A stretch of 64,000 nucleotides of DNA from Terrisporobacter petrolearius (GCF_020748185.1 NZ_JAHZMO010000008.1:1-64000); one strand, 5' to 3'. Positions 7,509-17,571 are shown, numbered from the stretch's first letter. Program-made: numbers and translations. The notes: generated from the letters alone by a model not told the origin.

Positions 7509-10500
7509 TTAGTTATATACTTCTTCACTCTCAGCAACTAAAACACTACTTCTAACAACCCTAGCTTCTTCCTTAGCCTTTTCATAACAGATATTCTCAC
7601 TCATAAGCTTGGTCTGTCTCATAACTATCTCAAGTGCATGCTTAGCCTGTTTTGGTGGGTAGTCGTATTTTTTAAGAAGTCTTTTTATGGTATTTCTCAT
7701 ACCTGCTTGCAAGTTTGCTCTTACATTATAATCAACATTAACCTGTTTTCTTATGGTATCACTTAGCTCTTGTGCTATTTTTTTAAGAATTTCATCACTC
7801 ATTACTTCTTTTACTATTTCATCATCTGTTAGAGCATCGTAAAATGCTATTTCATCTTCTGTAAGTCCTAGATCTTTTTCTAAATCACTTGCTTCTTTAA
7901 GTTCATTTGCCATTCTTATAAGTTCTTCTATAACTTCAGCATTTGTTATTGCTTGATTTCTATATTTGTTCAGTGATTTTTGTAGCTTTTGGGAGAACTT
8001 TTCAGATTTAACTATGTTTCTTTTTTCCATTAGTTTTATATTACCTTCTAGAAGTTTTTTAAGCATTTCCACTGCTAAGTTTTTATGCTTAATGTTTTTT
8101 ACTTCTTCTAAAAATTCTTCTGATAATATTGAAACATCTGGTTGTTTTAAGTTTAATGTATCAAATACATCTATAACATCTTCTGATATTATTGATTTTT
8201 CTAGTAATTGATTTACTCTTTTTTCTATTTGATTGACCGAAAGCTTAGTTCTATCCCCTTGTGTTAGTTTTAATAAACTAGCTTTAACTGCTTTGAAATA
8301 ACTGACTTCAAGAGCTACTTCCCTTCCTAAGTCAGTAGCAGCACATAAGCTATGTGCTTTTGCAAGTTCTATACATAATAATTTAAATTCCTTTTGCTCT
8401 TGCTCACTAAGTCCTAGTATAAAGTTCATACCTCCAACTATGGCATTCATTCTTCCTCTTGGAGAGCCAGTCATATACTCTGTGTAATCATATTCATGCA
8501 TTACTTGGCGAAGTAGTTCTAGTTTTTCAATCATGACAGCTATGGCTTGTGATGAATCTATGCCTGTATTTCCTCTATCACTATCTGTATATTGTTTTAG
8601 CGCAGTTTTTAAACTTTCCAGTATTCCTATATAATCAACTACTACTCCACCACTTTTGTTTTTGAAAACTCTATTAACACGAGCTATTGCCTGCATTAAG
8701 TTGTGACCTTTCATTGGCTTGTCTACATACATAGTGTGCATAGATGGAACGTCAAATCCAGTAAGCCACATATCACGAACTATAACTATTTCTAGCTCAT
8801 CTTTATTATCTTTCATACGTTTAGCAAGTAGATCTCTCCTAGATTTGCCGCCTACATGCTTTTGTATATATTCATCATCACTGGCACTTCCTGTAATAAC
8901 TACTTTTATTTTTCCTTTGTTTTCATCATCACTACACCATGATGGTCTTAATTTTTCTATTTCATTGTATAAATCTACACATATTTTTCTACTCATACAT
9001 ACAATCATAGCCTTACCTGTAATAGACTTTGATTTTTCTTCGTAGTGACTTACTATATCTTTTGCAAGTTCCTTTACTCTATTAGGAGAGCCTACTATTG
9101 CCTCCATCTTAGAGAACTTACCTTTCATCTTTTCTTTTTGATGTTCTTCATAACCTTCTGATAATTCTTCAAACTCTTCATCTATTTTTTCAAGTTCTTC
9201 ATTATCTGTATCAAGTTTTATAATTCTATTTTCATAATAAATCTTAACCGTAGCGCCATCATCTACTGCTCGAGTCATATCATATATATCAATATAATCA
9301 CCAAATACCATCGGTGTAGATTTATCTTCAAACTCTATAGGTGTACCTGTAAATCCTATATATGATGCATTAGGTAGGGCATCTCTTAAATACTTAGCAT
9401 ATCCGTACTTAACATCTGCTTCTTCATCATTAGAAGTAGTCTTAGCATCAAGTCCATACTGACTTCTATGAGCCTCATCTGCCATTACTATTACATTTTT
9501 TCTATCTGTTAAAACAGGCATTTCACCATCTTCTGGTTTGAACTTTTGGATAGTAGTAAATATAATACCACCAGACTCCCTACCATTTAATAAATCAAAT
9601 AGTCCATATTTCATCTTGGAATTATCCCTACAACCTGCATTAGCTAACTTATCCTCAACAGATAATTTTCTCTTATCTGCTCTTTTTGGTTCTTCACCAA
9701 GTAAATCAGCACTCTTTGCAAAAGTGCCATATAGTTGCTCATCTAAATCGTTTCTATCTGTTAAAACTACGATAGTTGGATTATTAAACTCTCTAATTAA
9801 ATTACCTGTGTAAAACACCATGGAAAAACTCTTCCCAGATCCTTGAGTATGCCATACAACACCTATTTTTCTATCTCCATTATTAGCTGTAGCTACTCTT
9901 GTTTTTTCTATAGCTTTTTTTACTGCAAAATACTGATGATATCCTGCTAATATTTTTATTGTAACTTGTGTCTCTCCTATTTTATTCCCATCATCATCTA
10001 ATAGGTTTTTAGAGTCATTTTGGAATAAAATAAAATTCTTTATAATATCTAAGATTCTCGCTCTTGGAAACATTCCACTAAATAATACATCATACTGTGG
10101 CATCCCTAGTGGTGCTATATTTTCTCCATCTACAGTTCTCCAGTTCATATATCTCTCAATATTTGAAGTAATAGTTCCAACCTTTGCATGTAGTCCATCA
10201 CTCAGCACACAAAAGGCATTGTAGTTAAATAATGCAGGAATGTCTTTTTTATATGTTTGTATTTGGTTATAAGCTTCTTCTATACTTACATTCTCATCTG
10301 TGGCACTTTTTAACTCTACCACAACTATAGGAAGACCATTTATGAAAATCACTATATCAGGTCTTCTACTTTCTTTTCCTACTACTACAAACTGATTAAC
10401 TGCTAAATATTCGTTGTTGTTTATATTTTCAAAATCTATAATATAAGCTTTTTTCGTTCTTATATTCCCATCTTCTTTGAAAGAAACATCAATCCCATTT

Positions 10501-10787
10501 ACCATTAGGTTGTGAAAGTACTTGTTGTTTTCTTCTAAGGAAGGTGAGTTGAAAGATATTATTTGTCTATATGCATTTTCTATTGCTTCATTTGGAAGAT
10601 CTCTATTTATTCTAAACAAAGCTTCTTTAACCTTCTCACTAAGTATTACTTCTCTATAGCTCTCACGCTGTGGAAACTCAGCACTTGGTGATAATTCTTT
10701 TCCGTGGATGTATTCATATCCTAAGCTTTGCAGTATTTCCAGTGAGGCTTGCTCTAATTCATCTTCTCTGAAATCATATTCACTCAT
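7509..10787 (-). CDS. hsdR: Type I restriction endonuclease subunit R
   Basis: This 1092-residue motor and nuclease subunit cleaves unmodified DNA after translocation. The N-terminal PD-(D/E)XK nuclease is seen as RRPDIVIF (D144) and VVELK (E159, K160). The SF2 helicase follows: Walker A GSGKS at 316-320, DEAH at 437-440, then GFTGTPIEF, and a helicase C-terminal region with ARVNRVFKNKSGG. The C-terminal quarter is helical and charged, as expected for HsdM contact. Full length and uninterrupted. It is the last gene of the hsd operon, 61 bases after fic. Confidence 0.96.
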   Translation of the reverse strand: MSEYDFREDELEQASLEILQSLGYEYIHGKELSPSAEFPQRESYREVILSEKVKEALFRINRDLPNEAIENAYRQIISFNSPSLEENNKYFHNLMVNGIDVSFKEDGNIRTKKAYIIDFENINNNEYLAVNQFVVVGKESRRPDIVIFINGLPIVVVELKSATDENVSIEEAYNQIQTYKKDIPALFNYNAFCVLSDGLHAKVGTITSNIERYMNWRTVDGENIAPLGMPQYDVLFSGMFPRARILDIIKNFILFQNDSKNLLDDDGNKIGETQVTIKILAGYHQYFAVKKAIEKTRVATANNGDRKIGVVWHTQGSGKSFSMVFYTGNLIREFNNPTIVVLTDRNDLDEQLYGTFAKSADLLGEEPKRADKRKLSVEDKLANAGCRDNSKMKYGLFDLLNGRESGGIIFTTIQKFKPEDGEMPVLTDRKNVIVMADEAHRSQYGLDAKTTSNDEEADVKYGYAKYLRDALPNASYIGFTGTPIEFEDKSTPMVFGDYIDIYDMTRAVDDGATVKIYYENRIIKLDTDNEELEKIDEEFEELSEGYEEHQKEKMKGKFSKMEAIVGSPNRVKELAKDIVSHYEEKSKSITGKAMIVCMSRKICVDLYNEIEKLRPSWCSDDENKGKIKVVITGSASDDEYIQKHVGGKSRRDLLAKRMKDNKDELEIVIVRDMWLTGFDVPSMHTMYVDKPMKGHNLMQAIARVNRVFKNKSGGVVVDYIGILESLKTALKQYTDSDRGNTGIDSSQAIAVMIEKLELLRQVMHEYDYTEYMTGSPRGRMNAIVGGMNFILGLSEQEQKEFKLLCIELAKAHSLCAATDLGREVALEVSYFKAVKASLLKLTQGDRTKLSVNQIEKRVNQLLEKSIISEDVIDVFDTLNLKQPDVSILSEEFLEEVKNIKHKNLAVEMLKKLLEGNIKLMEKRNIVKSEKFSQKLQKSLNKYRNQAITNAEVIEELIRMANELKEASDLEKDLGLTEDEIAFYDALTDDEIVKEVMSDEILKKIAQELSDTIRKQVNVDYNVRANLQAGMRNTIKRLLKKYDYPPKQAKHALEIVMRQTKLMSENICYEKAKEEARVVRSSVLVAESEEVYN

Positions 10788-10848
10788 AAATTTCCCCTTA
10801 ATTTTAATAATAATTTTTTTAAGTTTATATATTTCAAGCTAAGTATTA

Positions 10849-11589
10849 TTATTTAATAATTTCATTATAAGTCTTATAATCATATCCACTAAAATAAGTA
10901 ATACATTTTTCAACTAAAAATTTAATAATATTATCTGCATTAAGAGTTTCGTAGAACTCTAGCATTAATGTATTGTATTCCTGCTTATCTCTAGCCGAAA
11001 TAGATAACACTCCTATGTTGTTGCCTAAAAGTATTAAATTACTACTTAATCTTGAAGTTCTTTTATTCCCATCATAGAAAAATTGGCAATATGATAACCA
11101 TAAGTTCAATATTATTGCTTTTTCTAAAGGGTTATTTATACTATTTATTATTTTTATATCATTTTCAAATATATCATTAAGCTTTGATGATTCGATACAT
11201 TTATACTCAGTAGTCCCTGCGATTCCAATATTTCCATTTCTAAAATCACCTACTATTAATGCTTCATCTTTTGCGACTATATTGTGAATTGAACATATGA
11301 TATCTTTGTTTATGTTAATTTTATCTTTGGTTCTTAAATTAATTATGTAATCCCATGATGCTTTGATATTTAATATCTGGTTTTGATCGCTTAACTTATG
11401 TCCACCTACTGTTATTCCATCTAGTAGTGTCTGTACTTCTGGAAAAGTAAATGGATTATTTTCTAGGTTTCCCATATCATATACAAACTCACTTATCATC
11501 TGTCTTACATAAGTTAATATGTATTTTTTATCTCCTCGTGGGATTTCTATAGGAAATTTATATTTATAACTTGGTATATATGATTTCAT
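10849..11589 (-). CDS. Fic domain protein with Gln in place of catalytic His
   Basis: This 246-residue protein has the Fic core motif as QFFYDGNKRTSR at residues 169-180, where the canonical HPFxxGNGRxxR has His first. The catalytic base position is therefore Gln169 and the P-loop glycine is Lys176. LENNPFTFPE near residue 42 resembles the inhibitory helix region of class II Fic proteins. Fic enzymes usually AMPylate target proteins; this one may be inactive, or use altered chemistry. It sits between hsdS and hsdR, a place where Fic genes are sometimes found. AAAGGAAG ribosome site supports the ATG. Confidence 0.85.
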   Translation of the reverse strand: MKSYIPSYKYKFPIEIPRGDKKYILTYVRQMISEFVYDMGNLENNPFTFPEVQTLLDGITVGGHKLSDQNQILNIKASWDYIINLRTKDKININKDIICSIHNIVAKDEALIVGDFRNGNIGIAGTTEYKCIESSKLNDIFENDIKIINSINNPLEKAIILNLWLSYCQFFYDGNKRTSRLSSNLILLGNNIGVLSISARDKQEYNTLMLEFYETLNADNIIKFLVEKCITYFSGYDYKTYNEIIK

Positions 11590-11907
11590 TTTTTCACTTC
11601 CTTTAATTTGATTTAGTTTTTATATATTTTAGTCATTATATCTTGATATCTGTTTATATTATTTGAGCACTCTTAAGATTTGGAGTGCTTAATTGGGCTC
11701 ATGCTATATTTATTACTCTTTTATTTTTTAATATATATATATTCATATTTGCCTGTATTTTTAATTATTATGCTTTTGTCATTATTTTCTGCACCTCTGT
11801 GGGTTATAGGCAAGTCATTTCAATGATTTAACTTGCTATTCGACATAATTAGCGTACCCCCGGACATGTTTGAGGGAAACTCTGTTTCCCTCTTCCTATT
11901 TGTCTTA
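11590..11907. other. Hairpin-rich gap between hsdS and fic
   Basis: No open frame. The block at about 11790-11900 is richer in GC than its surroundings and holds two nested inverted repeats: GCAAGTCATTT/ATTTAACTTGC at about 11810-11835 and a perfect GAGGGAAAC/GTTTCCCTC at 11872-11892. No T-run follows, so it is not an ordinary terminator. It may be an element end or a processed RNA structure inside the operon. Confidence 0.4.
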
Positions 11908-13143
11908 CTATTTGTTTAGTGGTACCCTTATTTCTCCACTTATAAGTTTTGGTAATATAGTGTTTCTTAAACTCTCTAACTTTTCAATTTCTAAATTATT
12001 TTTATAAATTTTTTTAAAAATGTTTACTGAGACATTATTAAATTCTTTCAGTACTTTAGTATAAGGAATGAGAATCTTTATTTTATTAATATTTTCATTA
12101 TTTATAGCTTGCATTGTAGTTCCATTACATAAACTATTTTTTATATCATCAAATTCATCACTCATAACAAAACACCAAATATAATATAGGCTTTCACATT
12201 TACAATTTAAACCTGTAAATCCAGTAGATATTATATAGTTCTCTATTATTTCTGTTGAAAAATCATCAATAACAATCAATTTTCTACTATTTTTCATTTT
12301 TGCAAACCAAATAGTTTTTTCTGATGGCTGTATGTTAGCTCTACTTGGCCTATTATCATATGTAATCATAGTTTTATTATTAGTAATTTTTGTATTTTCC
12401 ACATCTGCTGTGGCAATGTATATTTTCTCTCCACAAAATTCTCTAATACCAGTTTTTACAAATGTTGTAATTTTACTCTTACCTAGATTTCCAACTTCCC
12501 AGCCCTTAGGAATCATACCAAGTTCACTTTCAACCATTTCTCCACCACTACTCTTATACGGTTTGCCTTCTTCATTAGGAAACTCAAAATCAACAAACCA
12601 ATGCTTAAAAATACTTTGTGCAATGTCTTCTAATCTTTGATTTATTTTAGTGTTAACCTCTATCTTGTTCTCAATATTAAATAATATATTGTTAATTACT
12701 GCAATCTCATCATAAGTTGGTATATCTATAACCATATCAGTCAGCATTCCTCTTGAAACATTCGGGAATGTTGAGCCAGTAGCACTTTGTAATAATTCTG
12801 GAAGTTTTATCTCCATAATTGCTTTAATGAATTGAGCACTCTCACTATTTTTAGGTGAAATAGAAGCTATTCCTCTACCAATTGCATACTCTCTATCTGC
12901 CCAATTCATTCTACCTGTTGTAGAACCACGTACACAGAATAGCAAATCTCCTTTTCTAGCAGATTTTTTTATATCAGTAGTAAATTGCGTTGGATATGGA
13001 TGATGTGTCCCAAATTCAGTTGGACCATTTAATAATGGAGTTCCATTTCCTTCGTTGTTGCAAAATTCACCTTTTGGAGATTGCCCCATTATAATCTCAG
13101 CAATATCACTTAGCTTTCCTTTTTTCCATTCCTTAAAACTCAT
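11908..13143 (-). CDS. hsdS: Type I restriction specificity subunit S
   Basis: This DNA-recognition subunit has two target-recognition domains (about residues 5-150 and 215-375) each followed by a helical spacer; the central repeat includes [16 protein letters not shown] and [14 protein letters not shown], and the C-terminus ends [14 protein letters not shown] take the ATG at 13143 (411 residues), since AGGGGG lies eight bases before it; an upstream TTG at 13149 is only two bases from that site. It overlaps the hsdM end by 11 bases, indicating coupled translation. Intact, so the two half-sites should be functional. Confidence 0.94.
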   Translation of the reverse strand: MSFKEWKKGKLSDIAEIIMGQSPKGEFCNNEGNGTPLLNGPTEFGTHHPYPTQFTTDIKKSARKGDLLFCVRGSTTGRMNWADREYAIGRGIASISPKNSESAQFIKAIMEIKLPELLQSATGSTFPNVSRGMLTDMVIDIPTYDEIAVINNILFNIENKIEVNTKINQRLEDIAQSIFKHWFVDFEFPNEEGKPYKSSGGEMVESELGMIPKGWEVGNLGKSKITTFVKTGIREFCGEKIYIATADVENTKITNNKTMITYDNRPSRANIQPSEKTIWFAKMKNSRKLIVIDDFSTEIIENYIISTGFTGLNCKCESLYYIWCFVMSDEFDDIKNSLCNGTTMQAINNENINKIKILIPYTKVLKEFNNVSVNIFKKIYKNNLEIEKLESLRNTILPKLISGEIRVPLNK

Positions 13144-14662
13144 AGCCAATGCCCCCTAAATTCCTTCTTATCTCATCCTCAAGGTTTCTTGACTCCCTAA
13201 ACAACTCATCAAGCTCACTAGTTATCATCTTCATCTTCTCATCAAAAGGAACTCCATCATCTTCCACATCTTCAATCCCAACATATCTACCAGGAGTTAA
13301 GATATAATCATTATCTTTTACCTCATCAAGTGTAGCAACTTTACAGAATCCTTTTACATCTTCATAATTTCCATCCGTATTTCTATAATTATGATAAGTA
13401 TCAGCTATCTTCTTAATTTCCTCATCACTAAGCTCTCTATGCTTTCTATCAACCATTTCCCCTAGATTTCTAGCATCTATAAACAGCACTTCATTTTCTC
13501 TACTTCTAAACTTAGGATTTGTACCTTTGTTTCTATTTAATATCCATAAACAAACTGGAATACCTGTTGAGTAGAATAACTTATCAGGAAGTGCAACTAT
13601 TGCATCTACCATATCATTTATTAATAAGTTCTTTCTAATCTCGCCTTCATTAGAAGTATTAGAACTTAAAGAACCATTAGCAAGTACAACTCCACCTACT
13701 CCATTTGGTGCTAAGTGATGTACTATATGTTGTAACCATGCGTAGTTGGCATTTCCTTCTGGTGGAACTCCAAATTTCCATCTTATATCATCTACTAAAG
13801 CACTACCTCCCCAGTCTTTTATATTAAAAGGAGGATTTGCTAGTACGTAATCAGCTTTTAACATTTTGTGCATGTCATTGTGGAAAGTGTCTCCTTGGTA
13901 AGGTCCTATATTTCCATCTAATCCTCTTATAACTAAGTTCATTCTACATAATTTCCAAGTTGTAGAGTTTAGTTCTTGTCCGTATATAGATAAATCGTTT
14001 AAACTTCCTTGGTGTTCTTCTACGAATTTTTCACTTTGTATAAACATACCACCACTACCACATGCAGGGTCATATATTCTTCCTCTGTATGGCTCTATCA
14101 TTTCTACTAATGTTTTAACTATACTTGTTGGTGTGTAGAATTCTCCACCGTTTTTTCCTTCTGCAGAGGCAAATTGTCCCAGGAAGTATTCGTAAATTCT
14201 ACCTAATAAATCTTTTTCTTCTTTGCTATGAAGTTTTATTGTAGATACTAAGTCTACTAATTCTCCCAGTCTTCTTTTGTCCAGCTCTGGTCTTGCGTAT
14301 CTTTTGTCTAGAACTCCCACTAAGGTAGGGTTTTCTTTTTCTATTTCTATCATGGCATCGTCTATTATTTGTCCTATTTCGTTAGACTTTGCATTGTTTC
14401 TTATGTATTCCCATCTAGATTTTTGAGGTACCCAGAATATATTTTGTTCTGTGTATTCGTCTATATGTTCTTCGTATCCGTATCCCTCTTCTACTAACTC
14501 ATTGTATCTAGTTTCAAATTTATCTGAAATGTATTTTAAGAACATTAGTCCTAAAACTACATCTTTGTAATCATAGCTTGACATACTTCCTCTTAGTTTG
14601 TCTGCTGCTTTCCATAGTGTTTCTTCAAATCCAATATTTGCACTACTTTTATTAATAGCCAT
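13133..14662 (-). CDS. hsdM: Type I N6-adenine DNA methyltransferase subunit M
   Basis: This 509-residue subunit methylates adenine in the sequence chosen by HsdS. An N-terminal helical HsdM domain is followed by the SAM motif DPACGSGG at 198-205 and the catalytic NPPF at 276-279. Length is typical. It lies 23 bases after the HTH gene and overlaps hsdS, so the order HTH, M, S, Fic, R is one transcription unit on the minus strand. Confidence 0.96.
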   Translation of the reverse strand: MAINKSSANIGFEETLWKAADKLRGSMSSYDYKDVVLGLMFLKYISDKFETRYNELVEEGYGYEEHIDEYTEQNIFWVPQKSRWEYIRNNAKSNEIGQIIDDAMIEIEKENPTLVGVLDKRYARPELDKRRLGELVDLVSTIKLHSKEEKDLLGRIYEYFLGQFASAEGKNGGEFYTPTSIVKTLVEMIEPYRGRIYDPACGSGGMFIQSEKFVEEHQGSLNDLSIYGQELNSTTWKLCRMNLVIRGLDGNIGPYQGDTFHNDMHKMLKADYVLANPPFNIKDWGGSALVDDIRWKFGVPPEGNANYAWLQHIVHHLAPNGVGGVVLANGSLSSNTSNEGEIRKNLLINDMVDAIVALPDKLFYSTGIPVCLWILNRNKGTNPKFRSRENEVLFIDARNLGEMVDRKHRELSDEEIKKIADTYHNYRNTDGNYEDVKGFCKVATLDEVKDNDYILTPGRYVGIEDVEDDGVPFDEKMKMITSELDELFRESRNLEDEIRRNLGGIGYEF

Positions 14663-14685
14663 AATTATTTCTCCATTCTTATTGT

Positions 14686-15300
14686 TTAATATTCATTGTT
14701 AGAAAATACTTCAAATAGTTCTTCTTCAAAATCTTCTTGGTCAAATCCTTTGTTTATTTCTTTTGGAATTATGTTGTAATAGTGTGCCAAAGCCTCTATT
14801 GTTTTATTAAATATTGTTTCGTGAGGTACTTTTTCTGCTAGCTCTACTATTATGTTGTAAGTATCCATAAAAGGATTTTCATCAGTTATTTCTAGAGCGT
14901 TTTTAAATCTTTCTACTAACTTTGCTTTTTCAATGGACCTTTCTATTGAGTTCATTTCCTCTTTGTCATAAACTGGTTTTTTCACCATGTCATTTGCTTC
15001 ACTTATTGAGTATTCAATTTCGTATTTGTTTACAATTGGTTTTAAATCTTTTTTTAGTTTTTCTTTTTGTATTTCCAGTTTATCTATTTCGCTTAGCTCT
15101 TTAGTAAAGTAGTTTCTATCTAATTGAAATAGTTCTTCTAGTACTGGCAAATATTTTTTAGGTATATTTTGTTTTCCTTTTACCCACATATTTATGTTTT
15201 GTTTCTTTATTCCTAAAATCTCTGCCAACTCTATGTGTTGCATGTTGTATAAGTTTAGTATATATTCCAAACCCAATAGCATCACCTCGTAGTTTATCAT
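14686..15300 (-). CDS. HTH protein leading the hsd operon
   Basis: About 204 residues with an XRE-like helix-turn-helix in the first 60 ([20 protein letters not shown] then [12 protein letters not shown]), then a Lys/Glu coiled coil (about 70-95) and a helical C-terminal region. The first ATG has no ribosome site; GAGGTG lies six bases before an in-frame TTG at codon 9 (15276), so the true start may be there or at ATG codon 7. It is probably the autoregulator of the restriction operon: a palindrome, TTGTCTTAGTCAA, overlaps its own -35, and two more sit before 15430-16092. Confidence 0.85.
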   Translation of the reverse strand: MINYEVMLLGLEYILNLYNMQHIELAEILGIKKQNINMWVKGKQNIPKKYLPVLEELFQLDRNYFTKELSEIDKLEIQKEKLKKDLKPIVNKYEIEYSISEANDMVKKPVYDKEEMNSIERSIEKAKLVERFKNALEITDENPFMDTYNIIVELAEKVPHETIFNKTIEALAHYYNIIPKEINKGFDQEDFEEELFEVFSNNEY

Positions 15301-15317
15301 ATTTTAGCTTTATTTAT

Positions 15318-15348
15318 ATTTTATAGTATGAAATTGTCTTAGTCAATA
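15318..15348 (-). promoter_or_regulatory. hsd operon promoter with palindromic operator
   Basis: On the minus strand TTGACT (15341-15346) and TAAAAT (15318-15323) are 17 bases apart. The -35 lies within ATTGTCTTAGTCAATA (15333-15348), a near palindrome also found twice upstream of 15430-16092. Confidence 0.65.
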
Positions 15349-15391
15349 AACCTACTATTTACCTATAGATTTCCACATTTACTTATATATC

Positions 15392-15424
15392 ATAAAAACA
15401 CTTACGAACTGTAAGTGTTTTTAT
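15392..15424 (-). terminator. Terminator of the OB-fold protein gene
   Basis: Perfect 12-bp arms AAAAACACTTAC and GTAAGTGTTTTT with a five-base loop, six bases after the stop at 15430. Confidence 0.85.
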
Positions 15425-15429
15425 TCTTA

Positions 15430-16092
15430 TTATTTATTTTCTATCTTTTCAACTACCATTGATGGAATTGTTATTTCTCCACCCATTGTAGACTCATATG
15501 TTAAAAGGTCTGAGCTTAATCCCATTACTGTTATATAATCATCTTCTAGTACTCTTGATGATACTATAGAACTATCGTATACTCCATATAATATATTGTC
15601 ATAATCCCCATTTACGGCTAATCTTATTTGAACTTCCCCATCACCTTCCATTACTTGAATTACTTTACCTTTGAATTTTATTTTCTTTCCTACATAGTCT
15701 TTAGGATTTCTTGCTAAGTCTTTGTACCCTATTCCTGTATCGTATCCCTTTTTCTCTTTTTCCTCTGCAAGTTTTTTTGCTTTTTCCTCTTCTTGTTTCT
15801 TTTTAGCCTCTTCTTCAGCTTTTAATTTTTCGTTTTTTTCTTCTATTGCTTTTTGTTCTTCTTCTTTCATTTCAAACCATGGCGCAGCAGAATCTACTTT
15901 AACATTTAATGTTTCTATTTCTGTGTCTTTTTCTTTTATTGAAGTTTCTAGTTTTGATATTTTTTCTTCAACTCCATCGTGGTTGCTATCTGAGCATGTG
16001 GGAGAAAACACCCCTCCTACAAATATGCCTATTGCTACTGCAATAATTATTTTTATGTTTTTCTTTTCTTTTAATTTTTCTAATAATTTCAT
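15430..16092 (-). CDS. Membrane-anchored coiled-coil OB-fold protein
   Basis: This 220-residue protein has a signal or anchor at about residues 12-30, a Cys at 33 (not in a clear lipobox), a long Lys/Glu coiled coil at about 40-118 (EEEAKKKQEEEKAKKLAEEK) and a C-terminal beta domain (about 120-217) with KDYVGKKIKFKGKVIQV, typical of tRNA_anti-like OB folds. Similar proteins travel on phages and integrative elements, where they are sometimes labelled toxin regulators without proof. AGGAGG precedes the ATG. Two copies of the hsd operator cover its promoter, linking it to the HTH gene next door. Confidence 0.8.
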   Translation of the reverse strand: MKLLEKLKEKKNIKIIIAVAIGIFVGGVFSPTCSDSNHDGVEEKISKLETSIKEKDTEIETLNVKVDSAAPWFEMKEEEQKAIEEKNEKLKAEEEAKKKQEEEKAKKLAEEKEKKGYDTGIGYKDLARNPKDYVGKKIKFKGKVIQVMEGDGEVQIRLAVNGDYDNILYGVYDSSIVSSRVLEDDYITVMGLSSDLLTYESTMGGEITIPSMVVEKIENK

Positions 16093-16128
16093 AATTCCTC
16101 CTATATTTTAATTCCCTCAAATTATATT

Positions 16129-16188
16129 TATTGTCTTAGACAATATTTATAATTATATAGTAGTAGATTTTATTGTCTTAGTCAATAT
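16129..16188 (-). promoter_or_regulatory. Promoter with two copies of the hsd-type operator
   Basis: TATTGTCTTAGACAATA (16129-16145) and TATTGTCTTAGTCAATA (16171-16187) are 42 bases apart. The -35 TTGACT (16180-16185) lies in the upstream copy and TACTAT (16157-16162) is 17 bases on; the second copy covers the start of the transcript. This is a classic repressor layout. Confidence 0.7.
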
Positions 16189-16243
16189 ATTTTTCAATTT
16201 TTACCATTTATTTTTTTTAATTTAATAAATTGGAACAAAACAA

Positions 16244-16268
16244 AAAGGATAGCCTACAGACTATCCTC
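16244..16268 (-). terminator. Terminator after the lipoprotein region
   Basis: Arms GGATAG and CTATCC with an eight-base loop run into TTTTTGTTTTG on the minus strand. Confidence 0.65.
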
Positions 16269-16280
16269 TACATCCCTATT

Positions 16281-16328
16281 ATCTATTTTATTTTCTTCTA
16301 TCCCTCCACCACAGTCATCTGCCATGAA
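16281..16328 (-). pseudogene. 3D-domain gene scrap
   Basis: Positions 16281-16336 match 26115-26170 in the intact SH3-3D gene at 47 of 56 bases by eye. The minus-strand frame reads FMADDCGGGIEENKID, equivalent to FIAEDCGGGIKGNKID, and is cut by a stop just upstream. Only the scrap around the catalytic Asp region survives. Confidence 0.75.
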
Positions 16329-16361
16329 CTATATCCAAGGCCTGTTAATGCATTGAATTTG

Positions 16362-16814
16362 CTATTTTTGCTTTTCTAGTATAATCTTTGTAGTTGTGCC
16401 CATAGCTGAAGCTTCATAGCTTAATTGGCCATTTTCGTATGTGATCGTTTTAGTATCATCATTTGATGCTAGCATAGCAGTTTCAGTTTTACTATGGTCA
16501 TTTTTAGAATTCCATGAATAAGGTTCATCAGCAGTTTTTGGAGCTACAAAAGAACCAGCCCAATAAAGTGATTTTGTATCACCGTTATCACTTATCCAAT
16601 AGATTGTAATAGTCTCATCACTTATTGTTGCCGCTTGATAAGAATCATTAGATTTGCTATTTTTTTGTTTCCATTCACCCTTCAAGTCAGGTATTTTCTT
16701 TTGCTGTGTTTTACTTGTGTTGCCAGAGCTTGTGGAAGTAGAGCTACACCCAGTACATATTGTTGTGAGCATGACCATGCAAAGGCCAATCATTACTAGT
16801 TTTTTCATTTTCAT
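16362..16814 (-). CDS. Small lipoprotein
   Basis: This 150-residue protein has a lipoprotein signal with lipobox TICTGC (lipidated Cys at 23), a Ser/Thr-rich linker and a beta-rich domain beginning LKGEWKQKN, with repeated short strands (TITIYWISDN, TITYENGQLSYE) that suggest a small lipocalin-like or calycin-type barrel. No enzyme motif is seen. It is anchored outside the membrane. Similar small lipoproteins occur as cargo on mobile elements of Clostridia; substrate and role are unknown. It is flanked by a 3D-domain scrap downstream. Confidence 0.75.
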   Translation of the reverse strand: MKMKKLVMIGLCMVMLTTICTGCSSTSTSSGNTSKTQQKKIPDLKGEWKQKNSKSNDSYQAATISDETITIYWISDNGDTKSLYWAGSFVAPKTADEPYSWNSKNDHSKTETAMLASNDDTKTITYENGQLSYEASAMGTTTKIILEKQK

Positions 16815-16926
16815 TAACCTCCTATATTTTTTATTAGTTTAAATTTTTATTTGTTTGTAATTAATTGTTTACTTCTACTTATATATTCATAAATTCATAA
16901 TTAAGATGATTATAAAAAACAAAGAT

Positions 16927-17571
16927 TTATTCTTTCCTCATTTCATAATCATCTTCCACCCTGCTCTTCCAACTTCCATCCACAACCCCCCTTGCCCTAC
17001 AAGTGGAAATTACAGAGTTCATAACTTCATACGTAATCTGTGTGCCAACTTCATCACTCACATAATTAGAGGCAAATTCTTCTGATATGCCAAATTTTCT
17101 AGCTGTTGAAATTGCATCTATATTTGCTCCCAAAAATAAGAATTGCCAATTATATTTTTCTTTTTCATAAGTAATCATCTTTTTAATCTTTTTATAGGAA
17201 TACTCTTTGCTGGCATTTTCGTATCCATCAGTAGTTATAATAAACAAAACATTTTTAGCTCTTTCTTTTTTTTTATTTTTCTGCACATTTATCATAAAAT
17301 TAATGGAATAACCTAGGGCATCTAAAAGAGCCGTACATCCTCTTACATAATAATCCTTACTTGTAATGTTTTTAATCTCTTTAATATTAACTCTTTTGTG
17401 TAACATTTCTATTTCGTCATCAAACAAAACTGTGGTAACATTGGCGTCTCCATCTTCTGATCTTTGTTTTTTTAACATAGAGTTAAATCCACCTATTGTG
17501 TCATCTTCCAAGCCCGACATTGACCCACTTCTATCTAATATGAACACAACCTCTGTTAAATTATTTTTCAT
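16927..17571 (-). CDS. von Willebrand factor A domain protein
   Basis: This 214-residue cytosolic protein is a single vWA domain. The MIDAS metal site is complete: DRSGS (D13, S15, S17), T80 in RGCTALLDA and D115 in ITTDGYENAS. It ends shortly after the domain, SWKSRVEDDYEMRKE. vWA domains of this type bind partner proteins in a metal-dependent way. It is the third gene of a row on the minus strand behind the macro-HTH and PD-(D/E)XK genes, 99 bases after the macro gene. GGGAGG ribosome site. Confidence 0.85.
   Translation of the reverse strand: MKNNLTEVVFILDRSGSMSGLEDDTIGGFNSMLKKQRSEDGDANVTTVLFDDEIEMLHKRVNIKEIKNITSKDYYVRGCTALLDALGYSINFMINVQKNKKKERAKNVLFIITTDGYENASKEYSYKKIKKMITYEKEKYNWQFLFLGANIDAISTARKFGISEEFASNYVSDEVGTQITYEVMNSVISTCRARGVVDGSWKSRVEDDYEMRKE

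Noticed and set aside
15722-16111. 129-residue plus-strand frame opposite the coiled-coil gene
   Set aside because: It is the complement of a Lys/Glu-rich coiled coil, which gives Phe/Ser-rich false frames; no ribosome site.
16304-16385. Alternative coherent frame NALTGLGYSSWQMTVVEG after the lipoprotein
   Set aside because: DNA match to the 3D gene is much better (47 of 56), and the other frame has no start or ribosome site.
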